64,000 nucleotides of DNA from Actinospica robiniae DSM 44927 (GCF_000504285.1 NZ_KI632511.1:5376154-5440153), one strand, 5' to 3'; positions 27,027 through 36,607 are shown, counted from the stretch's first letter. A program made the numbers and translations. The notes: generated from the letters alone by a model not told the origin.

Positions 27027-27830
27027 CTACTTGAGACTGCCCTCGTAGGCGTCGAGCACCTCGTCCGTGGCGCCGTCCATCTTGATCACGCCGTCGTGCA
27101 TCCAGATCGAGCGGTTGCAGGTCTCGCGGATCACGCCGTGGCTGTGGCTGACGAGGAAGACCGTGCCCGCGTCCTTGCGCAGCTCCTTGATCCGCTTCTC
27201 GCTGCGCCGCTGGAACTCCACGTCGCCGGTCGCCAGAGCCTCGTCGATGAGCAGCACGTCGTGCGACTTCGCGGCGGCGATGGAGAAGCGCAGCCGCGCG
27301 CTCATACCCGAGGAGTAGGTGCGCATCGGCAGTGAGATGAAGTCCTCCTTGAGGCCGGAGAACTCGACGATGCCGTCGCGGGCGGCGAGCGCCTGCTCCT
27401 TGCTCATCCCCATGGCCAGGCAGCCCAGCTGGATGTTGCGTTCACCGGTCAGGTCCCGCAGCAGCGCGGCGTTGACGCCGAGCAGCGTGGGCTGGCCGTG
27501 GGTGTAGACCTTGCCGGTCTCCGGCGGCAGCAACCCGGCGATCGCGGCCAGCAGGGTGGACTTGCCCGAGCCGTTGCGGCCGACCACGCCGATGGAGTCG
27601 CCCTCGGCCGCCTCGAAGGAGACGCCCTTGACCGCGTGGATCTCCCGCATGGTGGGGCCGATCTTGCGGTTGACGATCCGGTTCAGCGCCGAACTGGCGC
27701 TGCCCTTGCCGGTCCCCGCGCCGTGCACGCGGTAGACGATGTGCAACTCGTCCACGATCACGGTGGGCCTCGGCTCCGCCGCCTGAGCCGCCTGCCTGAT
27801 CTGCTGCTGGGGAATCTCAACCGCGGCCAT
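27027..27830 (-). CDS. polysaccharide/teichoic acid ABC exporter, ATP-binding subunit (TagH/Wzt-like)
   Basis: This 267-residue ATPase has Walker A GRNGSGKST (84-92), signature YSSGMSARLRFS (172-183) and Walker B DVLLIDEALATGD (191-203). The YSSGMSARL-type signature and the early segment MREIHAVKGVSF are typical of TagH/Wzt ATPases that power export of lipid-linked polymers. It lacks the C-terminal carbohydrate-binding domain of some Wzt proteins. Its ATG has GAGGAG upstream and overlaps the permease stop by 14 nt. Export of a teichoic-acid-like or galactan-like polymer is inferred. Confidence 0.92.
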   Translation of the reverse strand: MAAVEIPQQQIRQAAQAAEPRPTVIVDELHIVYRVHGAGTGKGSASSALNRIVNRKIGPTMREIHAVKGVSFEAAEGDSIGVVGRNGSGKSTLLAAIAGLLPPETGKVYTHGQPTLLGVNAALLRDLTGERNIQLGCLAMGMSKEQALAARDGIVEFSGLKEDFISLPMRTYSSGMSARLRFSIAAAKSHDVLLIDEALATGDVEFQRRSEKRIKELRKDAGTVFLVSHSHGVIRETCNRSIWMHDGVIKMDGATDEVLDAYEGSLK

Positions 27831-28725
27831 ACTGCTCCTCAGCCTGCCAGAAGTAAACGAAGCCGCCCACGCCGACCACCAGGGTCCACACCACCAGCTC
27901 GATCCACGCGTGGTGCGGCAGCGGCCCGCCGGACACGTTCATCGCCGAGCGGATCACGTCGATGAACATCACCATCGGGTTCAGGTCGAGTACCTGCTTG
28001 ATCCACGGGCTGTGGCTCTTGGTGATCGACGAGATGCTGTAGAACAGGCCCGAGCAGTACATCCAGGTGCGCAGCAGGAACGGCATGAGCTGACTCACGT
28101 CCGGGGTGCGCGCGCCGAGCCTGGCCACGATCATGGTGCAGCCGGTGTTGAAGACGGTCAGCAGGACCAGCGCGGGCACGACCAGGATCCAGCGCCAGGA
28201 GATGCCGGCGCCGTTGGCGACGTCGATGACCATGAAGACGAGCACCGAGACCGCGAGCTGCTGCAGCTGGGTCAGGGTGTACGCGATGGGCAGACAGGCA
28301 CGAGGGAAGTGCAGCGCCCGGATCAGCTCGAGCCGGGCGCTGATCGCCCTGGTCCCGTAGTTGATCGAGGACATCGTGAAGTTGAACACGAACACACCGG
28401 TGACCAGGAAGCCCAGGAAGTGGTGGATGCCTCGGCTGGTGTGCAGCAGCTCGCCGAAGATCAGGAAGTAGACGGCCGCGTTGAGCAGCGGGGTCAGGAT
28501 CTGCCAGATCTGGCCGAGTTTCGCGCCGGTGTAGGCAGCGAGGGTGTTCGCGGTGGCGAAGGAGCTGATGAAGTGCCGTTTCGCCCAGACGTCCCTGACG
28601 TACTCCAGCAGAGTCGGACGCGCGCCGCTCTGCGCCAGGCCAAACCGCTGCGCCCGCTGCGCGGCCGTCTCGGCGACGAACAGTATGCCCTCCCCGGCCT
28701 GCGCCGGGGATGTATCAGTGCTCAT
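27817..28725 (-). CDS. polysaccharide/teichoic acid ABC exporter, permease (TagG/Wzm-like)
   Basis: This 302-residue ABC-2-type permease has about 50 cytoplasmic residues and then six membrane helices, including LGQIWQILTPLLNAAVYFLI, with the hallmark start of Wzm/TagG helices. The region SSITKSHSPWIKQVLDLNPM is typical of the last extracellular turn. It forms the channel with the overlapping ATPase gene product. The ATG at 28725 is preceded by only a weak ribosome-binding site. Confidence 0.92.
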   Translation of the reverse strand: MSTDTSPAQAGEGILFVAETAAQRAQRFGLAQSGARPTLLEYVRDVWAKRHFISSFATANTLAAYTGAKLGQIWQILTPLLNAAVYFLIFGELLHTSRGIHHFLGFLVTGVFVFNFTMSSINYGTRAISARLELIRALHFPRACLPIAYTLTQLQQLAVSVLVFMVIDVANGAGISWRWILVVPALVLLTVFNTGCTMIVARLGARTPDVSQLMPFLLRTWMYCSGLFYSISSITKSHSPWIKQVLDLNPMVMFIDVIRSAMNVSGGPLPHHAWIELVVWTLVVGVGGFVYFWQAEEQYGRG

Positions 28726-29110
28726 AGTTATCGTCCATCTTGATGGCAGGCCTCGCGAAGGTCGCGTCGTTGTCGTGCGCGGGGTGTGCCTGTCCTGCCG
28801 GACCCCGCTGTAAGGCTAGCAGGACGCACGGGGTTCCCCGTCCCGCGAACACCGAGGTCAGGGCACCGCGCGTGACGAAACGGGCACTGCGGGCGACACC
28901 CGACCCGGGAAAGGGTCCGCGAACCGAAGACACCGTGAGAGAGTACCTGGATTGAACACGGCGCGGATATACCGTGGACCATCTAGTTCCGAGCCTGTAG
29001 CACTCGGCCGCACAGCGTCAGCGGGCGGCGACTGCGCGCCACCGTCCCGCTCGCCGCCGTGACCGCACTCGCCCCCACCAGCGGCGGCGGTCGTCGCGCT
29101 GCCGACGGCC
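28726..29110. other. non-coding gap upstream of the ABC exporter
   Basis: No gene is seen. Minus-strand TAGCCT near 28810, TACTCT at 28940-28945 and TATATC further upstream look like -10 boxes but have no -35 partners. A short inverted repeat CCATC-tt-GATGG (28735-28746) lies just before the permease ATG and could be an operator. Confidence 0.35.
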
Positions 29111-29127
29111 GCCGTCACCCTGACGGC
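29111..29127 (-). terminator. hairpin after the dimethylformamidase-like gene
   Basis: GCCGTCA and TGACGGC pair around a 3-nt loop directly beside the stop at 29129. It is short, with no T tract. Confidence 0.4.
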
Positions 29128-29128
29128 C

Positions 29129-30643
29129 TCAGAGGTCGTAGTCGTACTGCATGTCCGTGGCCAGCGGACGGACGTACTGATCGTAGTTGTCCTTGGCCGG
29201 GTACTTGTTGCCGGCCGGGCCCTCGCTGAAGACCTGCAGGATGTTCATCGTGGTGCGCTCCACGAAGGAGGCGGCCTTCGGGCCGTTCTGCTTGGACCTG
29301 GCCGCCTCGGGCAGGCTGACCGACCAGCCGAGCGTGCCCGAGCTGAACACCCCGGCGCCCGAGGGCACCGTGTAATAGCACGCGTGGGCGTGGGTCGCGA
29401 TGTCACGGCTGACCACTGGGGACTCGGCGACCACCTGCAGCGGCCTCGGGGTCGGCATGCCCTCGATCAGCTTGTCGTATTCGACCTCGACGACATTGGA
29501 GAAGGCATCGCCCCGGCGCGCCTTGGTGCCCTTGAACATCCACGCGTCGGGCTCCGTGACGACGAAGTCGGCCTTGACGCCGTTGCCCTCGTACAGGACC
29601 CCGAGCAGCATGCTCTCGGGCTCGTAGTTCGGGTCGCTGCGCCACTGCCGGGTGGCCTCCTTCGGCTCCGTCTCCGCGATCGGATCCGGGTCGCTCTTGT
29701 AACAGACCATGATCCGGTTCGCGCCGAGCGCGCTGTCCTCGAAACGCACGTGCCGATAGGCAGTGTTGGCGCCGAAGAAGGCCAGATTGGTGCCCTGGTC
29801 GCGCAGCCACATGGCGTTGTCCATCATGCCTGTGGTCCAGTACTCGTCGTGACCGGCGAAGATCAGCGCGGCCGCGCCCTCCAGGCGGTCCCGGTCGCCA
29901 TGCAGCTCGAAGTCCGTGGCGTAGGCGAGGTCGAGGCCCATCTTCTCGGCCAGGCCGAGCATCGGCAGCTCGAACCAGCCGAAGTAGTTGCCGTTCTTGT
30001 CGTACGGCCGGTCCAGCGAGACCTTCCTGGAACGCCGGGCGTACTCCTTGCCCGGGCCGCCGTAGATGTTGTGCGAACCCCACAGGTTGTAGGCGAGCCA
30101 GGTGGTGGTCGCGTTCACGAACACCGTCTTGCCTACGGCCGAGTGCGAGCGCACGGTGATCGGCACCCACTGGTCGTAGCCGTCCGAGGAGACCAGCTTC
30201 AGCAGGTAGCAGCCCTCCGGCCAGCCGGTGGTGTCCACCGTCATCGAGGCCGGCCACTCGGTGCGGACCGTGTAGGTCCCCGGGTCCAGGATGGACCCGG
30301 GCTGCCTGACGCCCGGTACGTTCGTGCTCTGCCATACCCGGCGGCCCCGCATACCGCCGTACCAGCCCATCCGGAACGCGGTGGCGAAGAACGTCTCCGC
30401 CGTCGTGTTCACGTGGAGCGTGAAGCTCTCGCCCGAGTCCACCGCGGTCCGGCTCGCGAAGCCTTCGAGGACGCCGAGAGGGGCCGGCTTCGTCAGTTTC
30501 CACGCCGTGGTGCCCGGCTGCCGGTTCTCAGCGGACACAGACCGCTCGCCCGGCTCGGCGGGCTTCGCAACGTCGGTCACTCCGGCACTGCGCCGCCCGC
30601 CCCACCAACTTCTCGTCACACTGCCCACGCTCCAGTCAGTCAC
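29129..30643 (-). CDS. N,N-dimethylformamidase large-subunit-like protein
   Basis: This 504-residue protein matches the core of the N,N-dimethylformamidase beta-subunit family (an iron amidohydrolase). It has FRMGWYGGMRGRRVWQS, TWLAYNLWGSHNIYGG and the motif FAGHDEYWT (His265, Glu267), whose Glu I believe corresponds to the iron-binding carboxylate of the known enzyme. No small subunit gene or signal peptide is seen. GTG 30643 with GGTGGA upstream is the best start; a later GTG near residue 22 is possible. It lies 70 nt behind the TagF-like gene, so it is probably cotranscribed and may deformylate, deacylate or otherwise act on an envelope sugar amide. The substrate is unknown. Confidence 0.78.
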   Translation of the reverse strand: MTDWSVGSVTRSWWGGRRSAGVTDVAKPAEPGERSVSAENRQPGTTAWKLTKPAPLGVLEGFASRTAVDSGESFTLHVNTTAETFFATAFRMGWYGGMRGRRVWQSTNVPGVRQPGSILDPGTYTVRTEWPASMTVDTTGWPEGCYLLKLVSSDGYDQWVPITVRSHSAVGKTVFVNATTTWLAYNLWGSHNIYGGPGKEYARRSRKVSLDRPYDKNGNYFGWFELPMLGLAEKMGLDLAYATDFELHGDRDRLEGAAALIFAGHDEYWTTGMMDNAMWLRDQGTNLAFFGANTAYRHVRFEDSALGANRIMVCYKSDPDPIAETEPKEATRQWRSDPNYEPESMLLGVLYEGNGVKADFVVTEPDAWMFKGTKARRGDAFSNVVEVEYDKLIEGMPTPRPLQVVAESPVVSRDIATHAHACYYTVPSGAGVFSSGTLGWSVSLPEAARSKQNGPKAASFVERTTMNILQVFSEGPAGNKYPAKDNYDQYVRPLATDMQYDYDL

Positions 30644-30656
30644 CCGAAGTCCACCC

Positions 30657-30682
30657 GACCATAATGGTCCGGTTTAGCGCTA
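30657..30682. repeat. two small palindromes between the TagF-like and dimethylformamidase-like genes
   Basis: GACCATAATGGTC (30657-30669) and TTAGCGCTAA (30673-30682) are adjacent perfect inverted repeats in a 70-nt gap. They could be an operator. Confidence 0.4.
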
Positions 30683-30713
30683 AGGATGCCTGCGGAGGCC
30701 TTACCGGTTGCGT

Positions 30714-33700
30714 CTACACGGCCACCAGCTCAGCGACGCCGGCAACAAGGGGCGAACCGGACAGTTCGCCCATGCGCTTGATCACCCGCAGCGCCGCGTG
30801 GCCGTCGTCGAGGTCGCAGAACATCTTGCGGAACTCCCGCGCGCGCTGAGCGTATGCGTGCGCCACCTCGTCGATCCGGGCGAGCGCGTCGACCAGTTCG
30901 TCCGAGGTGCTCAGCAGCGGCCCCGGGGACTGCTCCTGGAAGTCGAAGTAGAAGCCGCGCAGCGTGTCCCGGTAGTGCTCGAGGTCGTAGGTGAAGAACA
31001 GCATCGGCCGCTCGAGGTGGGCGTAGTCGAACATGAGCGAGGAATAGTCGGTGATCAGCACGTCCGAGGCCAGGAACAGCTCGCCGACGTCCGGGTACTT
31101 CGAGACGTCGAAGACGAATCCGTTGCCGGCGTGCGGCACCGTGTCGACGATGTTCGGGTGGCGGCGGACCAGCAGCACGTACTCCCCGCCCAGCCGCCGG
31201 CGCGCGTCCTCGAGATCGATCTGCATGTCGAGCTTGAACCGGCCCGGGGAGTAGAACTTGTCGTCGCGCCAAGTGGGGGCGTAGAGCGCGACCTTGCGGC
31301 CCTCGGGTATGCCGATCGTGCGGCGGATCTCAGCCGCCCGCTCGTCCCGGTCCGCGCCGTAGAGCAGGTCGTTGCGCGGGTAGCCGGACTCGAGCATCTC
31401 ACCGTCGTAGTTGAAGGCCCGCTTGAGGATCGGGGTGCTGAAGCTGTTCGGGGAGACGATGAACGACCAGCTCTTCGACTCCTGCGCGACCCGGTCCAGA
31501 TAGCCGTCGCTGAACGCGACGTTCTCGATGTCGTGGCCTATCTTCTTCAGCGGCGTGCCGTGCCAGGCCTGCACCACCACCTGGCCCTCACGGGACTTGA
31601 TCCAGTGCGGCAGGTGGGCGTTGGTCACGATGTACCGGCTGCGCGCGAGGGCGTCGAACCAGTCCGCGCTCCACATCCGCACCCGCTTGGCCGTGGGCGG
31701 CACCTCCACCTGCGCGTCGCGCACCACCCACAGGTGCTCGACGTCGGCGCCGAGCTCGACCAGCCGCTCGTGCACCGCCCTGGGCGAATCCGAGTACTGC
31801 TTGCCGGTGTAGCTGTCGTAGAGCACCGCCGCGCGCAGCGGCTGCTGCATGGCCGGCTCGTAGACGCGCTGGCGCAGCCGGTACTGGCTGTACGGGCCGA
31901 TCTCGTCGGGCGCCAGGTCGGAGCGGACGACGAGGGCGAGATGGTCGCTCAGGGCGACGCGCAGCGTGTAGGCACGGCCGAGCACCTCCGCGGGAGCGGG
32001 CAGGCCGGAGTCGCGCACCGCCTCGCCGAGCTTGACCGGCAGCCCCGGCTCGTTGCTGCCGACCGGCCGCAGCCGCACGTCCCAGACGCCGCTGGGGAGC
32101 GGCAGCACGCCGGCGAGCGAGCGGATCGCGGTCGGGGTGGCCTCGGCCTCAAACCCGTACTCGCCGACGCGGCGGGCCGGGAACACGTGCTCCTCGACGT
32201 GGCCGCGGATCGCGAGCACCATCTCGAGAGCGGCCGGCTCCTCGACCGGGAAGTGCCCGCGCAGCCGGAAGCCGCCGTCCGCGCCGGCCTCGACCGCGGT
32301 GATGATGGGCCGAACCGTGCGCACGTGCACGTTCAGCTCGTCGGAGTTGGTGCGGAACGGGGCGATCTCCCAGGCCTTCGTGGTAGGCGCGAGCCGCGGA
32401 TCCAGCGGCAGGCAGGCGTCCGCGACACCGGGCTTGAGGCGGCCGCGCACCACCGTGCTGGCGTCGGCGGACTCGAGCAGCACGAACCAGCCGTGGCCGT
32501 GGTCGCCGGGGTCGGCGGCGGAAAGGCCGAGGTTCTCGAACAGCCCGGGGATCGGGACCGCGGCGGTGAACTGCCGCCAGCCGTCCGCGCCCAGCGGCCC
32601 GAGCTCGATCGGGCCGCTTTGCACGCCGTCGCCCTGGCTCCGGCGCAGACGCAGCGCGGCACCCTCGCCGAGGTCGGCGCGCAACCGGCCGGTGAACACG
32701 ATCCGGTCGCCCTCGAGGCGGATGGACTCGTACCAGGCCTTGATCTTCTCGACTCTCACCTCGAAGGACCCGGTGCCGATGTTGGGCACGATGCAGACGT
32801 CGCCGTCCAGGTACAGGGGCCTGGGCTGCTTGCCGTCCTTGAGCAGTTCCGCGTTGAGCAGGCCCTTGCGGGTCAGGCCGCGGGTGTGCAGCACCAGCGC
32901 GGCGCGCCAGGTGCCCTCCCGCCACTGGCCGTCGACCTTGAGCCGCTCCGGGTCGATGACCGTCTCGAAGCCGGCCCAGTCATAGCAGTAGCGCGGCTGA
33001 CCGGATTCCGCGGTCACGTCCGGGCGGTGCACGGTGTGCGTCATCAGCGGCACGAGCTTGCGCGACTTGCCCCAGCGCAGCGCGATCATCTTCACCGACA
33101 TGCGCTTCTCGTGCACGTTGACGCACTGCAGGAGCGAGTAGCCGCCGAGCACGATCTTGCCGTCGCGCCACACGACGGAATCCACCCTGGACTTGAGCTT
33201 GAGTTCGCGGTCAACCTGATAGACCGACTTGGGCACGTCCAGTGCCTTGTCCTCGAAGAAGGGGTAGTTCGCGTACCGGTGGCGCAGCCCGCGCACCACC
33301 GGCATGACTTCCTTCTTCGCCTCATAGGCGAGCACCTGCAGCAGTTCGGGCATCAGCCCTCTGCCGATCAGGTGCCACTTGAGCCGCATGAGCGCGGGCA
33401 GCCGCTCCAGGGTCTCCTTGTCGACCTGGCCGACGAAGTGCCGGGCGGACTCGAGGAACGCGGTCCGGAACTCCGCGTCACCCTCCGGCAGCAGCTTGAG
33501 GAAGACGTTGATCTCGCTGGTCAGGCCGATCTTGTCGTAGTAGGCCTTGTGCTCGCGGAACTTCTTGTCCTCGAGTGTCCGCTTGGCGAGATAACGGCTG
33601 AACGAGTCCACCGCGGACACACGGTCGCGCACCGCCTTGGGCTCGAAGCGCCGCTGGGTGATGGACAGCTGCTCGCCGGGCTCGCGCTGCCGCCAGTTGT

Positions 33701-34337
33701 AGACCGACGTGGCCAGCACGGAGACCTGCTTGGCCTCGAAGTGCGCCGGCAGGGTCAGCGGGCTGTCCTCGTAGAGGACGCCCTCGGGGAAGCGGAAGCC
33801 GTGCTCGCGCCAGAAGTCGAAGCGGAAGAGCTTGTTGGGCGCCAGACGGTCGTAGAAAAGGCTGCGGTCGCGGGAGATGTGCGTGGTCAGCCGCGTGGAC
33901 TTCATGATGTTGCGGTGCATCGGCGACTGCTGTGCCCCGCCGGAGACCGTGAAGGTCTGCACGTTGCCGGACACGATCTCGGAGCCGGTCTCCAGCGCGG
34001 TGTCCACCATCAGCTTGTAGGCGTAGTTGGGGACGGTGTCATCGCTGTCGAGGAAGACCAGGAACTCCGATTCCGGATGCGCCGCCCGCACGCCGGCGTT
34101 GCGGGCCGCGCCGAGCCCCGCGTTCGCCTGGCTGATCAGACGGAACCGCGGGTCGCGGAGGCTGAAGGAGCGGGCGATCGCGGCGCTCGAGTCGGTGGCC
34201 CCGTCGTCCACCATCACACACTCGAAGTCCGGGAAGCTCTGCGCCTCCACTGAGCTGAGGCATTCCGCGAGATACCGCTCGACGTTGTAGATCGGTACCA
34301 CCACGGTCAGCCGCGGAGAATCGAACTCCCTGGTCAC
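30714..34337 (-). CDS. giant GT2 / CDP-glycerol glycerophosphotransferase (TagF-like) fusion
   Basis: This 1207-residue protein has an N-terminal GT-A (GT2) domain, about residues 8-220, with LTVVVPIYNVERYLAECLSS, MVDDGATDSS and the DxD-type FLDSDD. A long middle region of about 550 residues looks like repeated beta-sandwich modules, such as FTGRLRADLGEGAALRLRR. The C-terminal TagF-type domain, about 830-1190, has VQAWHGTPLKKIGHD, ALYAPTWRDDKF, VLLVRRHPNI and LITDYSSLMFDYAHLERPM. TagF enzymes polymerise glycerol- or ribitol-phosphate on a lipid-linked primer; here sugar and polyol-phosphate transfer may alternate. GTG 34337 has TGGAG upstream. It is driven by a strong promoter. Confidence 0.88.
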   Translation of the reverse strand: MTREFDSPRLTVVVPIYNVERYLAECLSSVEAQSFPDFECVMVDDGATDSSAAIARSFSLRDPRFRLISQANAGLGAARNAGVRAAHPESEFLVFLDSDDTVPNYAYKLMVDTALETGSEIVSGNVQTFTVSGGAQQSPMHRNIMKSTRLTTHISRDRSLFYDRLAPNKLFRFDFWREHGFRFPEGVLYEDSPLTLPAHFEAKQVSVLATSVYNWRQREPGEQLSITQRRFEPKAVRDRVSAVDSFSRYLAKRTLEDKKFREHKAYYDKIGLTSEINVFLKLLPEGDAEFRTAFLESARHFVGQVDKETLERLPALMRLKWHLIGRGLMPELLQVLAYEAKKEVMPVVRGLRHRYANYPFFEDKALDVPKSVYQVDRELKLKSRVDSVVWRDGKIVLGGYSLLQCVNVHEKRMSVKMIALRWGKSRKLVPLMTHTVHRPDVTAESGQPRYCYDWAGFETVIDPERLKVDGQWREGTWRAALVLHTRGLTRKGLLNAELLKDGKQPRPLYLDGDVCIVPNIGTGSFEVRVEKIKAWYESIRLEGDRIVFTGRLRADLGEGAALRLRRSQGDGVQSGPIELGPLGADGWRQFTAAVPIPGLFENLGLSAADPGDHGHGWFVLLESADASTVVRGRLKPGVADACLPLDPRLAPTTKAWEIAPFRTNSDELNVHVRTVRPIITAVEAGADGGFRLRGHFPVEEPAALEMVLAIRGHVEEHVFPARRVGEYGFEAEATPTAIRSLAGVLPLPSGVWDVRLRPVGSNEPGLPVKLGEAVRDSGLPAPAEVLGRAYTLRVALSDHLALVVRSDLAPDEIGPYSQYRLRQRVYEPAMQQPLRAAVLYDSYTGKQYSDSPRAVHERLVELGADVEHLWVVRDAQVEVPPTAKRVRMWSADWFDALARSRYIVTNAHLPHWIKSREGQVVVQAWHGTPLKKIGHDIENVAFSDGYLDRVAQESKSWSFIVSPNSFSTPILKRAFNYDGEMLESGYPRNDLLYGADRDERAAEIRRTIGIPEGRKVALYAPTWRDDKFYSPGRFKLDMQIDLEDARRRLGGEYVLLVRRHPNIVDTVPHAGNGFVFDVSKYPDVGELFLASDVLITDYSSLMFDYAHLERPMLFFTYDLEHYRDTLRGFYFDFQEQSPGPLLSTSDELVDALARIDEVAHAYAQRAREFRKMFCDLDDGHAALRVIKRMGELSGSPLVAGVAELVAV

Positions 34338-34455
34338 ACGCAACTCCACAGGTTGACACAGAGCAGACAGAAGTCCGCCCACACGCGAAAATTTCCCTCT
34401 ACACTGGTGCAAATCGGGCATAACACCCCAGTGGGCCCCAACAACCAGTCGAATC

Positions 34456-34484
34456 TTTATACTTCATTCACCCATTAGGGTCAA
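34456..34484 (-). promoter_or_regulatory. strong promoter of the TagF-like operon
   Basis: TTGACC (34479-34484) and TATAAA (34456-34461) are 17 nt apart on the minus strand, the best vegetative promoter match in the accessory region. The predicted leader to GTG 34337 is about 110 nt. The surrounding 34380-34500 is unusually AT-rich for this window. Confidence 0.65.
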
Positions 34485-34532
34485 CGAAGCAACCTTGCCG
34501 TCACCCTCGCCAACCGGATGGTCACTCTCCAG

Positions 34533-34567
34533 CGTCACCCGCGCGCCGGTGAAGCGCGCAGGTGACG
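34533..34567 (-). terminator. hairpin after the AftA-like gene
   Basis: Two arms form 12 base pairs with one mismatch (CGTCACC...GGTGACG outside, GCGCG...CGCGC inside) in the gap after the stop at 34709 and just upstream of the TagF-like promoter. The rest of the 34338-34708 gap shows no gene. Confidence 0.5.
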
Positions 34568-34708
34568 GCCGCGTCGTGGTTCCACCCCTGCGAGGCCCTG
34601 CTCGAGCACGGCCCCGCAGAAGCGGGAACCGTTGCTCTGGCAGGGCCTGTCCACGTGTGCGATCTCCGGTACGACCGGGGCCGGCTCGGCAACCGCGTCC
34701 CATCGGCC

Positions 34709-36607
34709 TCAGGGGCGGCGCACCACCACGACCGTGTTGTTCGGCAGCGTGTCGTCGACGACGAACTGCGCGGAGCTGAACTGCGCGGGCTGGAAGACGA
34801 TGCTCTGGGACCAGTCCTCAGGCGAGAACACCCAGCCGTTCGACTTCTTGCGCAGAATGAACACGTCGATGCCACCGAACTCAGTGTTCGCGGAGGACCG
34901 GGCGAACTGCTGCGGATCAGGGATCTGCGACAGAGCCTCGAGCTGCGCGTAACGCTTGTCCCAGTTGACCGTCGACATCGTCGCCGTCCGGTCGACGGTG
35001 ATGTAGCCGTGCCACGGCTGGAACGCGAACATCTGCTCGGAGTACGAGAGGGTGGACGGCTCGGCACCGTTGCCCAGCACCGAGTCCACGAACTCGCGGA
35101 TCGGGGTGACCGGGAACCACACAGTCTGGTCGATGCTCAGGTCGCGGGCGCGGTGGCCGCTCTGCGAGGGCTGCGTGTAGGCGAGGATGAGCGGGTTCTG
35201 CAGACCGCTCGTGCTCGTCGCGGTGAGGGCGCTGCCGGTCGGGTTGGGCGTCCACACCTGCCAGCACATGTTGGCCGTCCACGCCATCACGACCGTCAGC
35301 GCGATCGCACCGAGGTGGCGCGGCCGGACTACCTTGACCCGGGGCAGCAGCCAGGCCGTGCCGTCCACGACGGTGAGGACGCCGGCCACCGCGAACAGGT
35401 AGTCGGTCATGACCGCGGCGTGATGGATCATGCCGGTGTGGCCGCTCATGACGAAGTAGACCGAGTAGATGAGCCGGTATGCGTACGTGCCGAGCGTCAG
35501 CACCAGCAGCGGGTACGCCCACCACCTCCGCGAGCGCGCGAACACCATCCCGGCGAGGCCGGCCAGTTGCAACGCGCCGAGGATCGAGAACGACAGGAAC
35601 GGCAGCCAGTCGTCGGCGATGGTGGTCGCGGGAAAGAGGTCGGCGACGTACTGTCCGCCGCCGGTCAGCCGCTGCCAGGCCAGCGGGATGAGGAACGGCG
35701 AGGCGACGATCACGGTCAGCAGGACGACCTTCACGAGGTAGATCGCATACCCCCGCCGCTCGGCCGAGGCCCGCCAGGTCACGAAGGCCAGCACCAGATA
35801 CCCGGGCGCCGCGTACATGAGGTAGCCCTGGTAGTTGAGCAGGAGGAATCCGCCGATCACGCCCGCGGACACCCAGTGCAGCCGACCGCTCGGCGGACGC
35901 CACAGCACCAGCAGCGACCACGCGACCGTAATGCCGAGGGAGAGCAGCTCGTACGCCTTCCACGGGCTGTGGTAGACGGCGAAGCCGACGACGGCCGCCG
36001 CGAGGCCGAGCGGGACCGAGCGCGTCAGCCGCGTCCAGATCAGGAACGCGGCGAGCACCGCGATCGCGGTGACCGCGATCTCCGCCATGGGCAACAGCTG
36101 CCACGCCGGGACACCGGTGATCGCCGAGGCCCGGCCGACCAGCCAGGGATACAGCGGCGGGTACTCCGTCGGCACGCCGGCCACGATGCCGTCGCTCGGA
36201 ACGGCGGTGACGGAGTAGCGCGTGGCCGAGGCGGCCATCCGGACCATGTCGTCGGTCATGCCGTAGAACCCGAACGGCGTGCCGCTGAGCGCCTGCCGCA
36301 AGGCGAACACGACCCAGGCCGCGAACATGCCCGCGCTCGCCGACCACACGTGGGCCGGGCGCCAGCGGCCGATCCCGAGCCCCACGGCGATCAGGATCGC
36401 GGCCGCGGCGACCGGAAGCATGGTGCCGCGCAGCGAGAACGGGTCGATGTGCAATGCCCTCGGGGCGAACCAGGCCACCGGCAGGAGCACCAGCCACGTG
36501 ACGCAGGTGACCAGAGCGACCTTCCTGAGGTCGACGGGCGCGGCCTGCTCGTTCTCCTCGGCGTGCGAGCTCTGGGCCGGAGTCTGGGAGATCAGTTCAG
36601 ATAGCAC
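34709..36607 (-). CDS. GT-C membrane glycosyltransferase resembling arabinofuranosyltransferase AftA
   Basis: This 632-residue protein has about 12 hydrophobic helices, then a soluble C-terminal part of about 180 residues ending VVDDTLPNNTVVVVRRP. In the first periplasmic loop, FYGMTDDMVRMAASATR and VPTEYPPLYPWLVGR resemble the AftA family, which adds the first arabinofuranose to galactan using decaprenyl-phosphoryl-arabinose. GT-C enzymes carry acidic residues in this loop, and the Asp-Asp pair fits. The donor and acceptor here are unproven. The GTG start at 36607 has only weak Shine-Dalgarno support. It follows the GT2 gene by 99 nt. Confidence 0.72.
   Translation of the reverse strand: MLSELISQTPAQSSHAEENEQAAPVDLRKVALVTCVTWLVLLPVAWFAPRALHIDPFSLRGTMLPVAAAAILIAVGLGIGRWRPAHVWSASAGMFAAWVVFALRQALSGTPFGFYGMTDDMVRMAASATRYSVTAVPSDGIVAGVPTEYPPLYPWLVGRASAITGVPAWQLLPMAEIAVTAIAVLAAFLIWTRLTRSVPLGLAAAVVGFAVYHSPWKAYELLSLGITVAWSLLVLWRPPSGRLHWVSAGVIGGFLLLNYQGYLMYAAPGYLVLAFVTWRASAERRGYAIYLVKVVLLTVIVASPFLIPLAWQRLTGGGQYVADLFPATTIADDWLPFLSFSILGALQLAGLAGMVFARSRRWWAYPLLVLTLGTYAYRLIYSVYFVMSGHTGMIHHAAVMTDYLFAVAGVLTVVDGTAWLLPRVKVVRPRHLGAIALTVVMAWTANMCWQVWTPNPTGSALTATSTSGLQNPLILAYTQPSQSGHRARDLSIDQTVWFPVTPIREFVDSVLGNGAEPSTLSYSEQMFAFQPWHGYITVDRTATMSTVNWDKRYAQLEALSQIPDPQQFARSSANTEFGGIDVFILRKKSNGWVFSPEDWSQSIVFQPAQFSSAQFVVDDTLPNNTVVVVRRP

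Noticed and set aside
30708-34253. 1181-codon open frame on the plus strand
   Set aside because: It mirrors the TagF-like gene; its composition is that of antisense reading in high-GC DNA and it has no recognisable domain.
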